Source: Amblyomma americanum
Lineage: Eukaryota; Arthropoda; Arachnida; Ixodida; Ixodidae
Direction of reading: 5' to 3'
Length of the DNA: 64,000 nucleotides
Assembly: GCF_052857255.1 (NCBI RefSeq)
Contig: NC_135498.1
Coordinates: 158,333,124-158,397,123 of the forward strand
Positions within the stretch are counted from its first letter, which is position 1, and each line of letters starts with the position of its first letter. Positions 1 through 11,024 of this stretch are shown here, in pieces. Below the pieces are notes generated by a model. The model was not told where the DNA came from. It searched no databases and worked only from the letters and a program-made list of their open reading frames with translations. A program made the translations under genes and the position numbers.

Positions 1-850
1 GAGGGAAAATATTCTTAATCCAGAGGTTACACCTGAACTAAACGCTAGGATACTATAGAAAAATTTCTTATCCCAACTGTTTATCAAAAATAAGGACCCA
101 AAAGGAGTCTTGTAAAATCGTCTGAATAAGCACTTAGCAGAGGCACGGCGCGATTATTTCACTCGCCATTTTATTTCCGCTCCAACATCCACAGATATTA
201 TATGCGGAAGATTAAGCTCCGTGATACGTTCGAACGTTCCGCGCACAAGGTTCGTAAACTAAAGGTTAGTGATTCTGAGTTGAGCAGAAACTCGTTCGCT
301 AATGCATCTTATAAATATTTTGTAAATAGTACAGAAAGAGCAAATGGAGAACATGATGCATTAAACCTGCCATGAAATCAGCGCTGGAGTTTCCCTCTCA
401 TCTCAGAAAAAATGAAGTAAACAGTGTAATGATACGCTTAAAGAATAGTAGCGCTAGACGCATTGATGGGTGCATGGTAAAACTCATTGTTTATGTCGAC
501 ATTTTTACACTGATCACTACGCGTATCTTTAGCTTTCGTGTCAGTCCAGCTGTTTTTCTCGGAAAATGCAAATTGCGCCCATTACCATAGTTATCACACA
601 GCGATATCGATACAAATCATTTTTCTAATTCCTTGAGGAAGTGCATTTCAGTTGCTTAAGGAATTCACACTGAAACATAACCTGTTCATTGAAATCTTGT
701 ACGGCGTTCGGAAAGGCACTGGGAATATTTTTCGATATTGCTAATCCTTTTATCGCATAAATTATCAAATACTACTTCAGAAAATGAAACGGTGATGCGG
801 TCACGTTAATACGGCCTTATTGATAATATTACGTGCAACACAGTAGAAAG
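1..850. other. AT-rich stretch without a recognisable gene
   Basis: I see no ORF with recognisable protein similarity, no tRNA fold and no clear repeat end here. The only open frame of note, 72 codons at 372-590, has no motif and looks like chance. Confidence 0.5.
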
Positions 851-1735
851 TTGGCAGGAATTGACGGCCACAGATTTCCGGAGGCGTTCGACAAGGTACC
901 GTTTTGGTACCTGTTTGCTTAGTATGTATGTCAATCACATCATGAATTTTACTCCTTCCACACAATTCATCATTTATGCAATGATAACAGTTTTATTTGA
1001 AAGAGAAAATTTACAAGGCCTATTGGACTCCGAAAACTCCGAAAAAGATAGAAAAAGCAACAACCATCTAAGAATCAATGTATCTAAGACCAAGAGCGCC
1101 CCGTTTCGAGGCACGGGTAACGTTGTGACAAAAGAACAACTTTACATTCGAATATTACATTAATGATGCCTTCTGGAACTGCCTTATGGGACTCATGTCT
1201 GCCCTCTGGAAGTGTACTTTGGGAATTAACACAATTAACCGTGCCCTTAATTCTCTTCAACATCGATGCGGAAAATGAGCCAGAGAAGTCAATTACACTA
1301 AATCAGGCTTCACGCATGTTGCCAACAAAAGAAGTGTGCTGCCATTTCTTCTACATCGCTGGAAGTAACAAACTGAGCAATGGGGGCAACTTCAAGTATT
1401 TAAGAGTCACAATTGCCCGTAATTCACCCTGGCATAAAGATATCGACAATGCGTACTGAGACGGCTTGCTAAAAGCTGTGCTCTCCTGGAAAAAGCAAGC
1501 ATATGCAACGAGTGATCCTGACTTAATTGCGTACAAAACATTTATACGTCCATCCTAAGAGGACACTTGTGTCGTCTGGGCTCATGCCAAAGATTTCAAG
1601 TGACGAATTAGAAAGAATTCAAAGAATGGTGGCTCGTTTTATTTCGACATACTCTGCAACGGCAACGCCACGGTCACATGTTTTTTTCTTTCATACCTCA
1701 GAAGCCCCTGGTACGGGGCATTAAATGAGGGATGG
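851..1735 (+). pseudogene. non-LTR retrotransposon RT remnant (CR1/jockey-like)
   Basis: This is a broken reverse transcriptase of a LINE, spread over several frames. At about 868 the frame reads FPEAFDKVPF, matching the RT motif around the first catalytic Asp. At about 925-1000 another frame reads YVNHIMNF then FIIYAMITVLF, matching the usual YVNDI and FIIYADDTVLF, so the catalytic YADD has become YAMI. At about 1075 comes RINVSKTK, the motif after the active site. At about 1400-1460 FKYLRVTIARNSPW corresponds to the FKYLGV block, followed by thumb-like sequence to about 1735. Stops and frameshifts separate every block, so it is not functional. The clade is a judgement from these motifs alone. 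Both the endonuclease and the 3' tail are missing. Confidence 0.72.
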
Positions 1736-1739
1736 GCAT

Positions 1740-2700
1740 GGCAGTTAAACAACAATGGTCTTGATAGTGCTCTTAAAATGAATGGCGTTGATATGATGCA
1801 CGGCGTCCTGTGGTATGGTACATCATTCCCGGGATGACGTGACGAAAAAAGATCGAGGATGAGCAGAAGTTCTTGCGGCGGGGGAGTAGACGGCCTTAGA
1901 GTGACTAATACAACTTGAGAGGCGATAAGCAGGTGATATGACTTATTCTCCTAAATATGAATTATAAGACATATGAAAGAGGCACAATCGAGAAATTTTT
2001 CTTCGCGTTTCAAGGCTAGGTAAGTTGGCTGTAGATTTTAAAGCAGAGACACTTGTTTAGTATGAATAAGCGGAATAAATAAAGTGGATAGCACGATTTT
2101 GTACATTTTCTAAAGTTAAAGTGAGGTTAGACTGGTGAGGATCCCATTTTGCTGAAGCGTATTCTAGTTTAGTACGGACAAAAGTTAGGTACGCTAATGA
2201 CTTGACTGATGAAGTGGCAAATTGTAGATTGCGCCTCATAAAACCAAGGGCATGATTATCCTCGTTAGCGATACCAAGGGTACCATTAGCCTCGTTAGCG
2301 ATGTTCATGATATGAGATGACCATGTTATGTTTTGCGTTAAAATAATATCCAAGTACTTACAGGAAAGGCGGACGAGAGTTCCGAACCAAAAAGATCGTA
2401 TTTAAAAGGAGTATGCATCTGCCGACTATGGAACGAAATCAAGGATGTTTTGGAAATATTAAGACACATTAACCAACGTTGCCATCAAGTTTTGATTCGG
2501 TTAAGATCTTGTTGAAGAATGCCAACGTCAGTACTGTTAGTGATTGGGCGGTAAATTTCACAATCGTGTGCAAAGAAACGGATACTAGAGAAAATATTCG
2601 AAGGAAGACCGTTAATGTATATGAGGAAAAGCAAGAGTCCTAGCAGTGTGCCTTAGGGAACACCTGAAATGACCGGGATACGAGGAAAAGATTAATTATA
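1740..2700 (-). pseudogene. non-LTR retrotransposon RT remnant (CR1/L2-like)
   Basis: Read on the minus strand from about 2690, the sequence gives SGVP then [18 protein letters not shown], the [22 protein letters not shown] motif with a stop in place of Gln. RFFAHDCEIYRPI follows, the FADDCVIYR block with the first Asp of the catalytic pair changed to His. Further on come NISKTSLISF and the open frame 2353-2057, with ITWSSHIMNIANEA, LGFMRRNL, YLTFVRTKLEYASAKWDPH and ENVQNRAIHFIY, the standard thumb of this group. In that frame NIANEANGTLG/IANEDNHALG looks like a short internal duplication. It lies tail to tail with the plus-strand remnant at 851-1735. It is dead by stops and by loss of the catalytic Asp. 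Confidence 0.82.
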
Positions 2701-4529
2701 AACATAGATAAATTGCTGTATGTTACTCAAAAAGTTACAAAGCCATGAGCTTGAGCTTGAGAATGAGCTTGAATTATTAGAAACACGAAAGCAGAAACGC
2801 AGCCTAAAGTGTTCCCTTTTTTTTCAGATTATTGAAAAGCAAAAAACAAAAAAAAAGCAAAAAGGTAAACAGACAGGAAAGATACATTTCCCTCACGACG
2901 ATATGTATTTCCCTGAAGATAAATCACGGCAGAGCTATCAAGCCTCATGAGAGACGTACTGATGTTATTCGGTAGTCTTTTTTTTCCTGACGCAATTGAA
3001 AGCTAGAACTCTTTGTGTGGCAATGTTGACGATACAGATGTACAGAATGCGCAGAAAGTTAGGTGATCACTCCATTGCCTGCTGTAAAGAACGAGAACAA
3101 GCCTACGAGGCCTCATCACAGGCGCAGATCAGCCCAGTTTCGCACTTAATAGCGCTCAGCAAGCGGACCGACAGAAATGTTGATGCGTATTCGAATAACC
3201 GAGACTGCTACAAGATGCTCTAAGCGCTAGTATAATCCGATTTCGACTGCCTGACGAAAGCAGCTAACAGTTTTCTCGTAATCTTCATATTGTCGCTACC
3301 TTCATCCAGTCGCGCATTTTTCGCTTAAAAAATGTTTCCCTTCCTCATGTGTGAATAAACGATAACTTGAACAAGAAGATCAACAATGCAACTATTAGAT
3401 ATTTCTGGTCCATAATAACCTTCATAAAGATAGCCCTTTCTTCGTCTGATTCACCGAAGCAACAAACAGCGGGAAGTATAGCAGGACGCTTTAATATGTC
3501 CTCGATTTCTTTTACACATGAATTAATCCTCTGCAGTCAATTGTTTTTAAGGTGTGGTAAAGTGGCAATACTATGCGACAACTTCACGGGCGATGGCGAT
3601 TGCAGCTGCCTTCCGTCATCCAGCACTGCAGTTTCATAGGCGTTGCTATGCACTTGTCTCTCGCCTTGGAAGTGCTGTCAATTTCAAGAGATGGAGAAAA
3701 AAAAAACTTCTCTTTGCGTTCCTGACCAGGATCGCTGTTTTAAGTCGGTGAGCTGAGGCTTTTGCTCGGCGTGCAGGGGCAGTTGACCACATAGACGCCT
3801 TTCGTGGTTCACGTTCAAATGACGAGCCCGCAAACCAAAGAAGCACGAAAGAAAGGGACCGCAGGAACGACACCAAGAAAACTTTTGCCACGAAGGAAAA
3901 CAGCATGGCCAACTGTGCGGCACCGAGAGTGGTAAGCTCAAATAGGGCAGCCGCTAACATGAATACGACCATGTTGCTGGCGCTTGCTTCGCGCACGGCA
4001 CAGAACGTTTTCAGGTTAAGCAATCGGCACCACTGAAAACATTTCTAGTCCCAGCAACGCTGGTAATTTCTCGCACGTGAACATCAATCTTTCTTAAGCC
4101 CAGAAACAATGCCGAGCGAAAGAAAACTGTATGTGCGGCGTACAAAAACCCTTTCACTATGAATTCTCCCTGGCAGATTAAGAGGAACCCGCCAATGAAA
4201 AAGGGGACCACTAGTTGTCCAAAGCCGCCATCAGGATCCTGACAGATTAGGCCATCATGAAAGATTCTAGCTGAACCGAAGGGCATGACAATGTGGCAGC
4301 GTTCACCCCCGGATTAGAGGTGTGCCAGTATGACTGAAATGCTTACAAAACAAATGCCCAAGCAGACCCGCCATTGGTTGCTAAGGAGCGCAGCGCATTA
4401 TTCTTTTTTTATTATTTCAATACCACAAGAGCGCGAGGGAATTCAAAAGGAGTATGGACGTAACCATAATATATGAGGCTCACGAAGATTAGTGTAGATT
4501 GTGCCAACAAATTAATGCGAATAAGCACT
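2701..4529. other. No recognised gene; short unassigned ORFs
   Basis: Nothing recognisable is coded here. An A-rich, low-complexity stretch at 2810-2880 accounts for a Lys-rich frame. Weak ORFs on the minus strand at 3646-4286 are listed separately. Confidence 0.45.
3646..4023 (-). CDS. Unassigned hydrophobic ORF, doubtful
   Basis: This is a 125-codon open frame with no family I recognise. Residues about 18-66 are strongly hydrophobic (MLAAALFELTTLGAAQLAML, then FLVSFLRSLSFVLLWF) and could form two membrane segments; the C-terminal half is basic. A second minus-strand frame of 91 codons at 4286-4011, also hydrophobic (VVPFFIGGFLLICQGEFIV), overlaps its start by 13 bases in another frame. The two could be pieces of one decayed coding sequence or chance frames. 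There is no supporting splice or promoter signal, and the surroundings are transposon debris, so I favour chance. Confidence 0.15.
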   Translation of the reverse strand: MLNLKTFCAVREASASNMVVFMLAAALFELTTLGAAQLAMLFSFVAKVFLVSFLRSLSFVLLWFAGSSFEREPRKASMWSTAPARRAKASAHRLKTAILVRNAKRSFFFLHLLKLTALPRRETSA

Positions 4530-5475
4530 GAAAAATCCAAAGAGGATAAAATTTCAGGCGGTTTAGCAATGGTAAGCATGAAATATTATGCGAAAGCACA
4601 ATTTCCCGCACATGTACACTAACGCCACGCACCTGAAAGCCCGATTGAGTTTACACTCACCCATGTAGCCACTTATGCATGTCTTCAACTTTATCATCGT
4701 CAATGTCAATTTAGCTGAAGTACGACCGCGGCGTATAATCCCGTGTACCGTTATTAGATTCATATCAGTATTAGTGGAAGAAGACGGGGTGCAATGCACA
4801 GCTCGAGAGTGTACTGCAGTTTGACACGAGGAAGACGAGGAAAATACTAAAAAGAAGGGGAGTTCTGAAAGCTTATGGGTGGGGTCCTCGTTCTAGGGCT
4901 CCACTGGCTTCTGCTGCTTGCGTACCCGTTGTACGAGGGCCGGTTGGTCTTCCAGGTTATCGCTGGTCCGCAGCGCCTCCCACTGCTCAAATGACATGTT
5001 TTCCGCCTGCAGAGTATTTGGTTTGGCCCCACATACCCACGAATGTGTAAAAGTGTAGGGCAGGCCTGGCACCAGGGACATATACCGGTGTATAATGTTA
5101 GGTTTATGAGAAGTCTACGGAGGTTAGTAAATGTTCTCGTCTGCATCTGCCGCCAAGAGACGGCATCTGGGGTGTGTAATTTTTTATGACTTGGGAAGAA
5201 ATGTCTCCTTTGAAGACGCTGAAACTCTAGGCGTTTGTTACACCTGGAAGGTAGCGGGGCAAAAGTGGTCACGGCGCATGGCCCCGTTCGGTTGCGGATG
5301 CCTCGAGCTAGAGCATGTGCCCTCTCGTTTCCCTCCAGTCCATCGTGGCCTGGTGTCAGGTAGTTCGGTGGTGCTTGGTGAGAGGTGTGTTAGGCAGCGG
5401 CGGCAGCCTAGAGATCTCGCGCAGCCGCCGGCGAAGCTGTTCATTTCGCACCGCTGCAGATTTGACTTACATTCG
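4530..5475. repeat. Repeat A, copy 1, split by a LINE insertion
   Basis: The segment 4530-4832 aligns by eye with 12470-12835. Shared blocks include GAAATATTATGCGAAAGCA (versus GAAATATTGTGCAATAGCA), ACCTGAAAG.CGATTGAG and the right-hand block GAGAGTGTACTGCAGTTTGA. The alignment then breaks and resumes at about 5405 with GCCTAGAGATCTCGCGCAGC, which matches 12841-12860 in the other copy. The 560 bases between the two halves are an I-clade LINE fragment that copy 2 lacks. The repeat itself has no ORF I recognise and its transcription strand is unknown. Confidence 0.7.
4845..5395 (-). pseudogene. I-clade LINE 3' end (RNase H C-terminus and tail domain)
   Basis: Read from 5370 downwards on the minus strand, the sequence gives TPGHDGLEGNERAHALARG, the end of a LINE-encoded RNase H. 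The same motif occurs at 50857-50925 as TPGHSGLEGNEAANDLAREL. A frameshift follows, then WRQMQTRTFTNL, CPWCQACPTLLHI and MSFEQWEALRTSDNLEDQ. These correspond to WRRIQTNTFPNL, FPWCGEKPRLFHI and SYEQWEAALTSNGLEDQ in the LINE at 49.9-51.7 kb. It is therefore a 5'-truncated, decayed copy of a related family. It sits inside repeat A, which dates it after that repeat. Confidence 0.85.
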
Positions 5476-6029
5476 TAGGTATTCATTTGACTGCTTTTCA
5501 ACCTAACGTGGTGTCGCTGTTGGTAGGAAACGGCACAAGATCCAGAGGTGAGAAGATTACCAGACCCAAATATCAGAAGATTCTTGGTTGATGTTGTTGA
5601 GCGTATATGTGCTTTTCGCACACGAAACGATGTACCAGCCCCCCAAAATTAGCAGGTGGACTTAGTCTCCTTATGTGCAGAAATGCGAAAACTGTGTGTG
5701 GTCCGACACCTGCACCATCTGCTGGGAAAGCGCCGTACATTGCGAGGGGGGTTTCCAATGGTTGCCACATGATGGCGCTGCACCTGCGCGCCAAGCACGG
5801 AGGAAATTTATCATAAACAGACGAAATTTGGCACTCGCTTGATTGCGACATCTGTAATTAACATGCTTATAATTACTCATGTAGGCCTCAGTACATTCCT
5901 CTAAGATACATTTGTAAGAACTGGGCATTCACTAGACGCGCATTTATTCCGCTTCAAACGTCGAAGTGTCCGCAAGTGTCCGCACGAACTGTCAATGATA
6001 AGTTGTATGGCTAATAAATAATAAGAAAA
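5476..6029. other. No recognised feature
   Basis: Short frames on both strands have no motif. I see no repeat match within the window. Confidence 0.4.
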
Positions 6030-6100
6030 GAATATTGAAGTCTAGGTCGGGATCGAATTCAGGCCGCCGGCGTGCGAGACGGGGAAGCTGCCATCATCAC
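6030..6100 (-). repeat. Possible tRNA-derived SINE fragment
   Basis: On the minus strand GAATTCGATCCCGACC resembles an RNA polymerase III B box (GGTTCGATCCC). It follows GTCTCGCACGCCGGCGG, which resembles the anticodon-arm side of tRNA-derived SINEs. No A box is visible. The fragment ends where the poly(A) end of the L1-like LINE begins, so that LINE may have inserted into it. Confidence 0.3.
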
Positions 6101-6389
6101 ACTTTTTTTTCTTTATTGCAATTTGGCAACGGGCGCAAACAATAAATAAAACGTGTCACCAACATTTGCACTGACACGACGAGTTAGAAATTTTCTCATT
6201 TCTATCAAGTCACCAAGCACATTTACCCATGTTTACTGCTCAGGCAGAGTCCGATACTATTCCCTCAGACGGATGACCCTCAAAGTGAAGTGCTCACGTA
6301 CAGATCTCCCTACATCTGCACTGTTGAATTGTGTCCTTGTTTTCCCTAAACTATGGAGGCCAAGGAGCATATTGTATTCGTAAGGGATG

Positions 6390-9300
6390 CCCTGTTTTTC
6401 TACCGGCAAAAATGTTATGCCATGCCATTCGGATGCAATGTTAACTATTTCTTAAAATTCTTTCAAGCACATTCCAGAAAAAAATCATCCCAGCAATCAA
6501 CAAGCACATGATCTCTTGTTTCATCTGTGTTTAGATAAAAAAACAATTCGTCGACCAATGAACAATGAGACCTTTGTCATGCATCCATGTCTTAACCGAC
6601 AGTGTACCAGTGTGAAGTTTAAAGACGAATTTTTAAAGATGGTATACTGGCATCGTTTGAACCCTTTTGAGCACATCTGTTCCTGGGCCTCCGCAATTTG
6701 ACATACAGTAAATGGGTACAGGGAGTGTTGGTTCTACTATATCTTTATCATGTAGGTTATTCCTAGTGAAACTGAAGAGCTACTGCATTGAAAATCGCAC
6801 CTGTAACATTATGTACGCAAGCAGCACAACTCAACCGAGATAACCTCTAACGGGACCACGGTTTTCTTCAACCGAGCGTACTACTAGTTCTGGAAGCAAT
6901 CGACATAAAGGAACTTCAATAACTGAGCGAAGAAAAATATCAATCTGGTCACGTATAAACATAAAGCGCGATAAAATCTGTCGTAGAAATAAATAAGCAA
7001 TACCGAGACCTCCTCTCTTCACGGGCAAGAAGAAGTTGTGCGGCTGCTTCTTTCCCATGTCAAAGCCCAAATAAAAACTTGAAAAATCCCGGAGAATGTT
7101 ATGAATATTGATCCGTGAAGGACGCAACACATTCATGGCATACCATATCTTGGAGATGCGAAACAGGTAAAACACAGTGGCGGCGTGAACATCGACAGTT
7201 GTCACCTTTGCCACACATTGTCCTTTTCCCTTACATTGCCAGTGGCACGCCAAGATACGTCGTCGGAATAGTGGCCCACAGATGTCAAGAGTAGTGGGCT
7301 GGCTTTTTCCTTCCAGTCGCCCTGCTAATTTCTTTTCGTCGCAGGGCATTTACAAAATTTTTCAACAACAGCCCTGGCTTCACAGATACTGTCTACTTTA
7401 TCAGAAAACGTCGATGTCGTCGGCGTACGCCAAGATATTCACATGCGCTGACAGTAACCTGAATCCAGTTGTGCGTTCAGATTTTAGTATAGCCAGACAG
7501 AGAGGCTCGAGATACACTTCGAACAAGAGGGGTAACAAAGGACATGCCTGCCTTACTGAAGAGCGCACGTGGAGGCTTTCAGTGAGCTCCCCACTAACAA
7601 TTATGCGCGTTGGGCAAATCGCGTATGCAAGTCGTACGCCCTCCGTTATTACATAGCCCACATTAACATTATCTAACAAGATTAACAGAACTTCATGTAA
7701 AATGCGCTCAATTGCCTTTGCAGATCTAGCTGTATTATTGCCACTCCGTCGCCGAGCGCATCGCAGCAATCTAGCACACTTCGCGTTGTGTGTATGTTAG
7801 TTGCGATACTTCGACCCTTGATGCCACAAGTTTGATAACTCCTCACTAGCCTTGTTATGACACACCGCATTCGTTTTGCCAGAACCTTCATCAATATCTT
7901 ATAGTCTATGTTAGTGAGGCATATCGGGCTAAAACGCCCCACCAACAGACGTTTTTTTCTGGATCACCAGACTTTGGTATCACTACAATGTGCGATTTTG
8001 TGAAGGACAATGGCGTATGTTTTTTTCTCATAAGCTTCGTCAATAACTTTCTGCAAAATTTGGCCTATGGCTATCTTGAAATGATTATAAAAGGCTGCTC
8101 CTAAACCATCAGGGACAGGTGTTTTACTTGATGGCAGCTGATCTATTGCGTCCTCTAATTCTTTAACGGAAATTGGCTGTTCAAGACGAACTTTCACTTC
8201 ATTGTCGAGCCTTGGCATAAACAATACCAATTTTTTATGGAAACCGCACTCCGCCTTTCATGTGTGACCCAAGAAGTCGTTGAAATGGCCCCTGATTACG
8301 CGCTTGATAATGTTGCTGTTGGCCCACACCATGTTTGCGTCCTGTATCTGGCGCATTTCTTTTTGGCATATGTGTCTTTTTTCATCGGATAACCTGACCT
8401 TTGTTGGCGATTCCCCTGTCCAGTTTCTCGGGGAGTGCGCGAACCCCTGCTGCTCTGCACTTATCGGTATCTATTTTTTCAAACTGCACATTTGTATTTT
8501 ATATTTTTTTCGGAAAGTTCCTAGTTTAGTGCTTTTTGTACTAATATGCAGCGAAAATTGCTCACTGAGCTGGATTTCCTTTCCATTTTCTTCATGCTTC
8601 ATAATGCTGCTTGTTTCATTTGCCCTAATTTTGACTAACTGCTTAAATTCTTCCGACTTAACAGCGTAAATTTTCGGCCGCTCAGTGAGCAGCTTTTCTA
8701 GCTCTTTTCCTACTCCACTGAGAAAGCCTTCTTGCTCCAACTGTTCAGCATTCAGCTTCCATAAAGCCCAATTGAAGAGCTTTTTAAAGGGATTCCTAAC
8801 GAAGTTTGCAACCACTGGGCAATGGTCGCTAAATTGCACAGGGGACCAAAGTCTTCCGACACTTATATCCGGTCCAGTCGAGCATTGCTATCTCCTTGAA
8901 AGTGGGTGTATTGTGGACGCGTGCCGCTCAGATAACCATTTCCTATATCCTCTAAATTATAGTACCCGACCAGAGCATTCAGGAATTCTGCACTTTAATC
9001 ACGTACGGGTGAAAATGTGACGCGATCGACTGCCAGTAAAATACAGTTCATATCACCAAAGAGCACAAAAATCTTGTCGCATTTCAAAAACAATTCAATT
9101 AGCTCAAAAAACAATTTACCTTCCATTTCTACATCCGGTGCGTACACACAAATGACTCAAAAAGGCAGTTCATACTACAAGAAATCAGCGACCAGGAGGT
9201 GACCACTTCGACAGGAAAAGCGCGATTGCACTGTTATGCCGATGTTTTTAAAATACGCACGAAAGGTAGACACCATTTGGTCTGTCGATTCTTAGTTTTA

Positions 9301-9420
9301 ATTTTTGTTTCGTGGATTGCAGCTACATGTAGGTCGTTCTCAAGAGAAGCCGACTGAAATAACTTGTCGCTTTCTTGCTCCCAGACCTCTTCCGTCTAAA
9401 GTGGTAGGATTGCTGCTATA
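6390..9420 (-). pseudogene. LINE ORF2: endonuclease-reverse transcriptase, broken
   Basis: Reading downwards, the endonuclease (9420-8800) shows GLGARKRQ, ESTDQMV, VICVYAPDVE, FVLFGDMNC (usually GDFN), RPQYTHFQGDSNARLDRI and FSDHCPVVANF. The linker is at 8839-8471. RT blocks follow: ISVKELEDAIDQLPSSKTPV-PDGLGAAFY (8170-8085), FSPICLTNIDYKILMKVLAK and QTCGIKGRSIATNIH (7940-7800), then SVRQACPLLPLLFEVYLEPL and ILAYADDIDVF (7540-7401). The catalytic YADD is kept. After a frameshift, 7349-6831 encodes the thumb-side domain with SKIWYAMNVL, VKRGGLGIAYLFLRQILSRF and so on. The Cys-rich tail TDETRDHVLVDCWDDFF is at about 6535-6480. Several in-frame stops make it a pseudogene. Confidence 0.86.
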
Positions 9421-9664
9421 TAAAAAAAAGAGCGCCTTATTCTGCGGTTTCTACAGACTTGGTGGCACAAATCACTGATCCCCATACATCTTCAAGCAAT
9501 CTTCGCAGCAAAAAAAAAAGAAACTATGGAGGCGGATACCCGCCTGCCGTGAGACAACCGGTACGTTTGACCACGGCTTTGGGGTCGAGCGCCTCATACC
9601 TGGCGCTTTAGGCGGAGGCTCATCGCTACCGCTGGCGTCCAGTTAAGGCGCACTACAACCGGCT

Positions 9665-10697
9665 TCAGCGTGTGATGTTGGTTGCGACTGACGGAACATC
9701 CATGGGTTCGGGCGATGTTTGGTTGACGCTCTCCGAAGAGCCCATAGGTCTTCCAGTCGCACCTTTCGGCTTGCCGGCGATTGGTGCAAGAGCTACGTTA
9801 GCTACGAACACCTGTCCGGGCGCTGCGGTGACATTGGGTGGCTCCTCTAGTTGATCCGTCCGGGGAGGCGTCAACGTTGTTTCTTGTGTCGCTGGCTCAT
9901 TTGCCGCTTTCGATGCTTCAGCGTCGGCTTCGTCCATTAGCAGCTCCGAGCTGTCCTCACTGCCCACCTGCCCGGTGACATTGGCGTAAGTACTAGCACC
10001 TGCTCTTCCTCATGCCCGGACCGACGGCAGGAACCGCACCGTGGCATCCGGTATTTACGGTGTGTATGTCCTGTTCCACGGTATCGCAGGCAGAGCGGAG
10101 CCCTGCCCGGGATGACCAAGAGCGGCAGCTCGCCAGCGACGCTCACCAGATGGGGCAGGTCGTCCAGCTTTACGCCGGCGTGCAACGTCAAAGTCATGAG
10201 CCTCGTCGCTGAGTCCTTTCGGACACCCCGTGTACGCGCACCGTTCCTTTGAAAGGTCCTTCACTTTTCCAAAGAGTGCGAAGGCAACCCGCACATCTCC
10301 CTGAACACTGCGAAGCAGCCAGTGCAGCTTCATTCGTAAATCCTGGTTAGCGGGGTCGATTACAAGACACCGGGCACTTTTCACTAAGCTCCCCGGTACT
10401 GACAATCTTCTTCAGCGTTTCACCGTCTTTCACTCTCTAAACACGTTTCTTACAATACGCCCGTAAGGCCACCACTCCCGGCAAGAGCGACAGCCGAGCG
10501 AGGGCATCTCGAAAATCTTCCACCTGGTGTGGGCGGGCCCTGACATCACCGTGCGAAAATGCGGTGTTCACAATGAGAGCCCTATAGGCAGACTCGGCAA
10601 TGCAACCTGGTACTCGGTTCCTGAAGAAAAAGCAGCAGCAAAAGGCCTGTTCCTCCCAAGGCATGACCGCTGTAGCCATTCCGACGGAGCTCATCAT
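9665..10697 (-). pseudogene. LINE ORF1: CCHC nucleic-acid-binding protein, broken
   Basis: This is the upstream ORF of the same LINE, now in three frames. The frame 10697-10437 ends in HQVEDFRDALARLSLLPGVV, and 10405-10200 has QGDVRVAFALFGKVKDLSKE. The frame 10197-9937 has VKLDDLPHLVSVAGELPLL and then a zinc-knuckle pair reading LCLRYRGTGHTHRKY and RCGSCRRSGHEEEQV. In active relatives the first knuckle is CxxCxxxxHxxxxC; here two Cys are Tyr, and the last Cys of the second is gone. The 9967-9665 frame is an acidic, Pro/Thr-rich tail. ORF1 proteins of this kind coat the element RNA. The identification rests on the knuckle and the position upstream of ORF2. Confidence 0.78.
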
Positions 10698-10744
10698 TTA
10701 AACTTCGTCACTCTCGGTGGCCGCAAGTGAAATCACAGACTTCG

Positions 10745-10875
10745 ACGTTTAATTGCGGTTTATGGGTATTTCACGTCCCAAAAGGAAATCAGGCTATGCG
10801 GAACGCCTTGTGATGGGCTCCGGAAGTTTCGACATAGCTTTTGGACGTAAACTCCAATAAACCGTAATCAAACGC
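10745..10875 (-). repeat. Ruka-type SINE, 3' body fragment
   Basis: On the minus strand, CTTCCGGAGCCCATCACAAG, then CCGCATAGCCTGATTTCC and TTTGGGACGTGAAATACCC, correspond in order to GGAGACCTTCACTACGGCG, CTCATAGCCTGAGTCGC and TTTGGCACGTTAAACCCC of the full SINE at 20362-20597. The tRNA-like head is missing. It is an old, truncated copy. Confidence 0.75.
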
Positions 10876-11024
10876 CGAAGTGTAATGACGGAGCGGCAGC
10901 GCCCCCGTTTAGCCGGCGGCACAGGTTCCATTCCCACTTAGACCCCAATTTTCTTTTCTTAATATTTTAATTACCATACAACTTTTGACTGAAAGCTCGG
11001 GGGGTGACTTCTGCTGACAGCTTC

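Larger units (their letters stand above)
6101..10740 (-). mobile_element. L1/Tx1-like LINE, nearly full length, decayed
   Basis: On the minus strand this contains a CCHC ORF1 (about 10700-9665), an ORF2 with apurinic endonuclease, reverse transcriptase and C-terminal domain (about 9420-6390), and a 3' end with AATAAAG followed by eight A residues at 6103-6110 (plus strand CTTTATT after T8). The order and motifs are those of the L1/Tx1 group, which encodes no RNase H. The length of about 4.6 kb is close to complete. Many stops and frameshifts rule out activity. I could not find convincing target-site duplications. It lies between a possible SINE fragment on its 3' side and another SINE fragment at 10745-10875. 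Confidence 0.85.
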
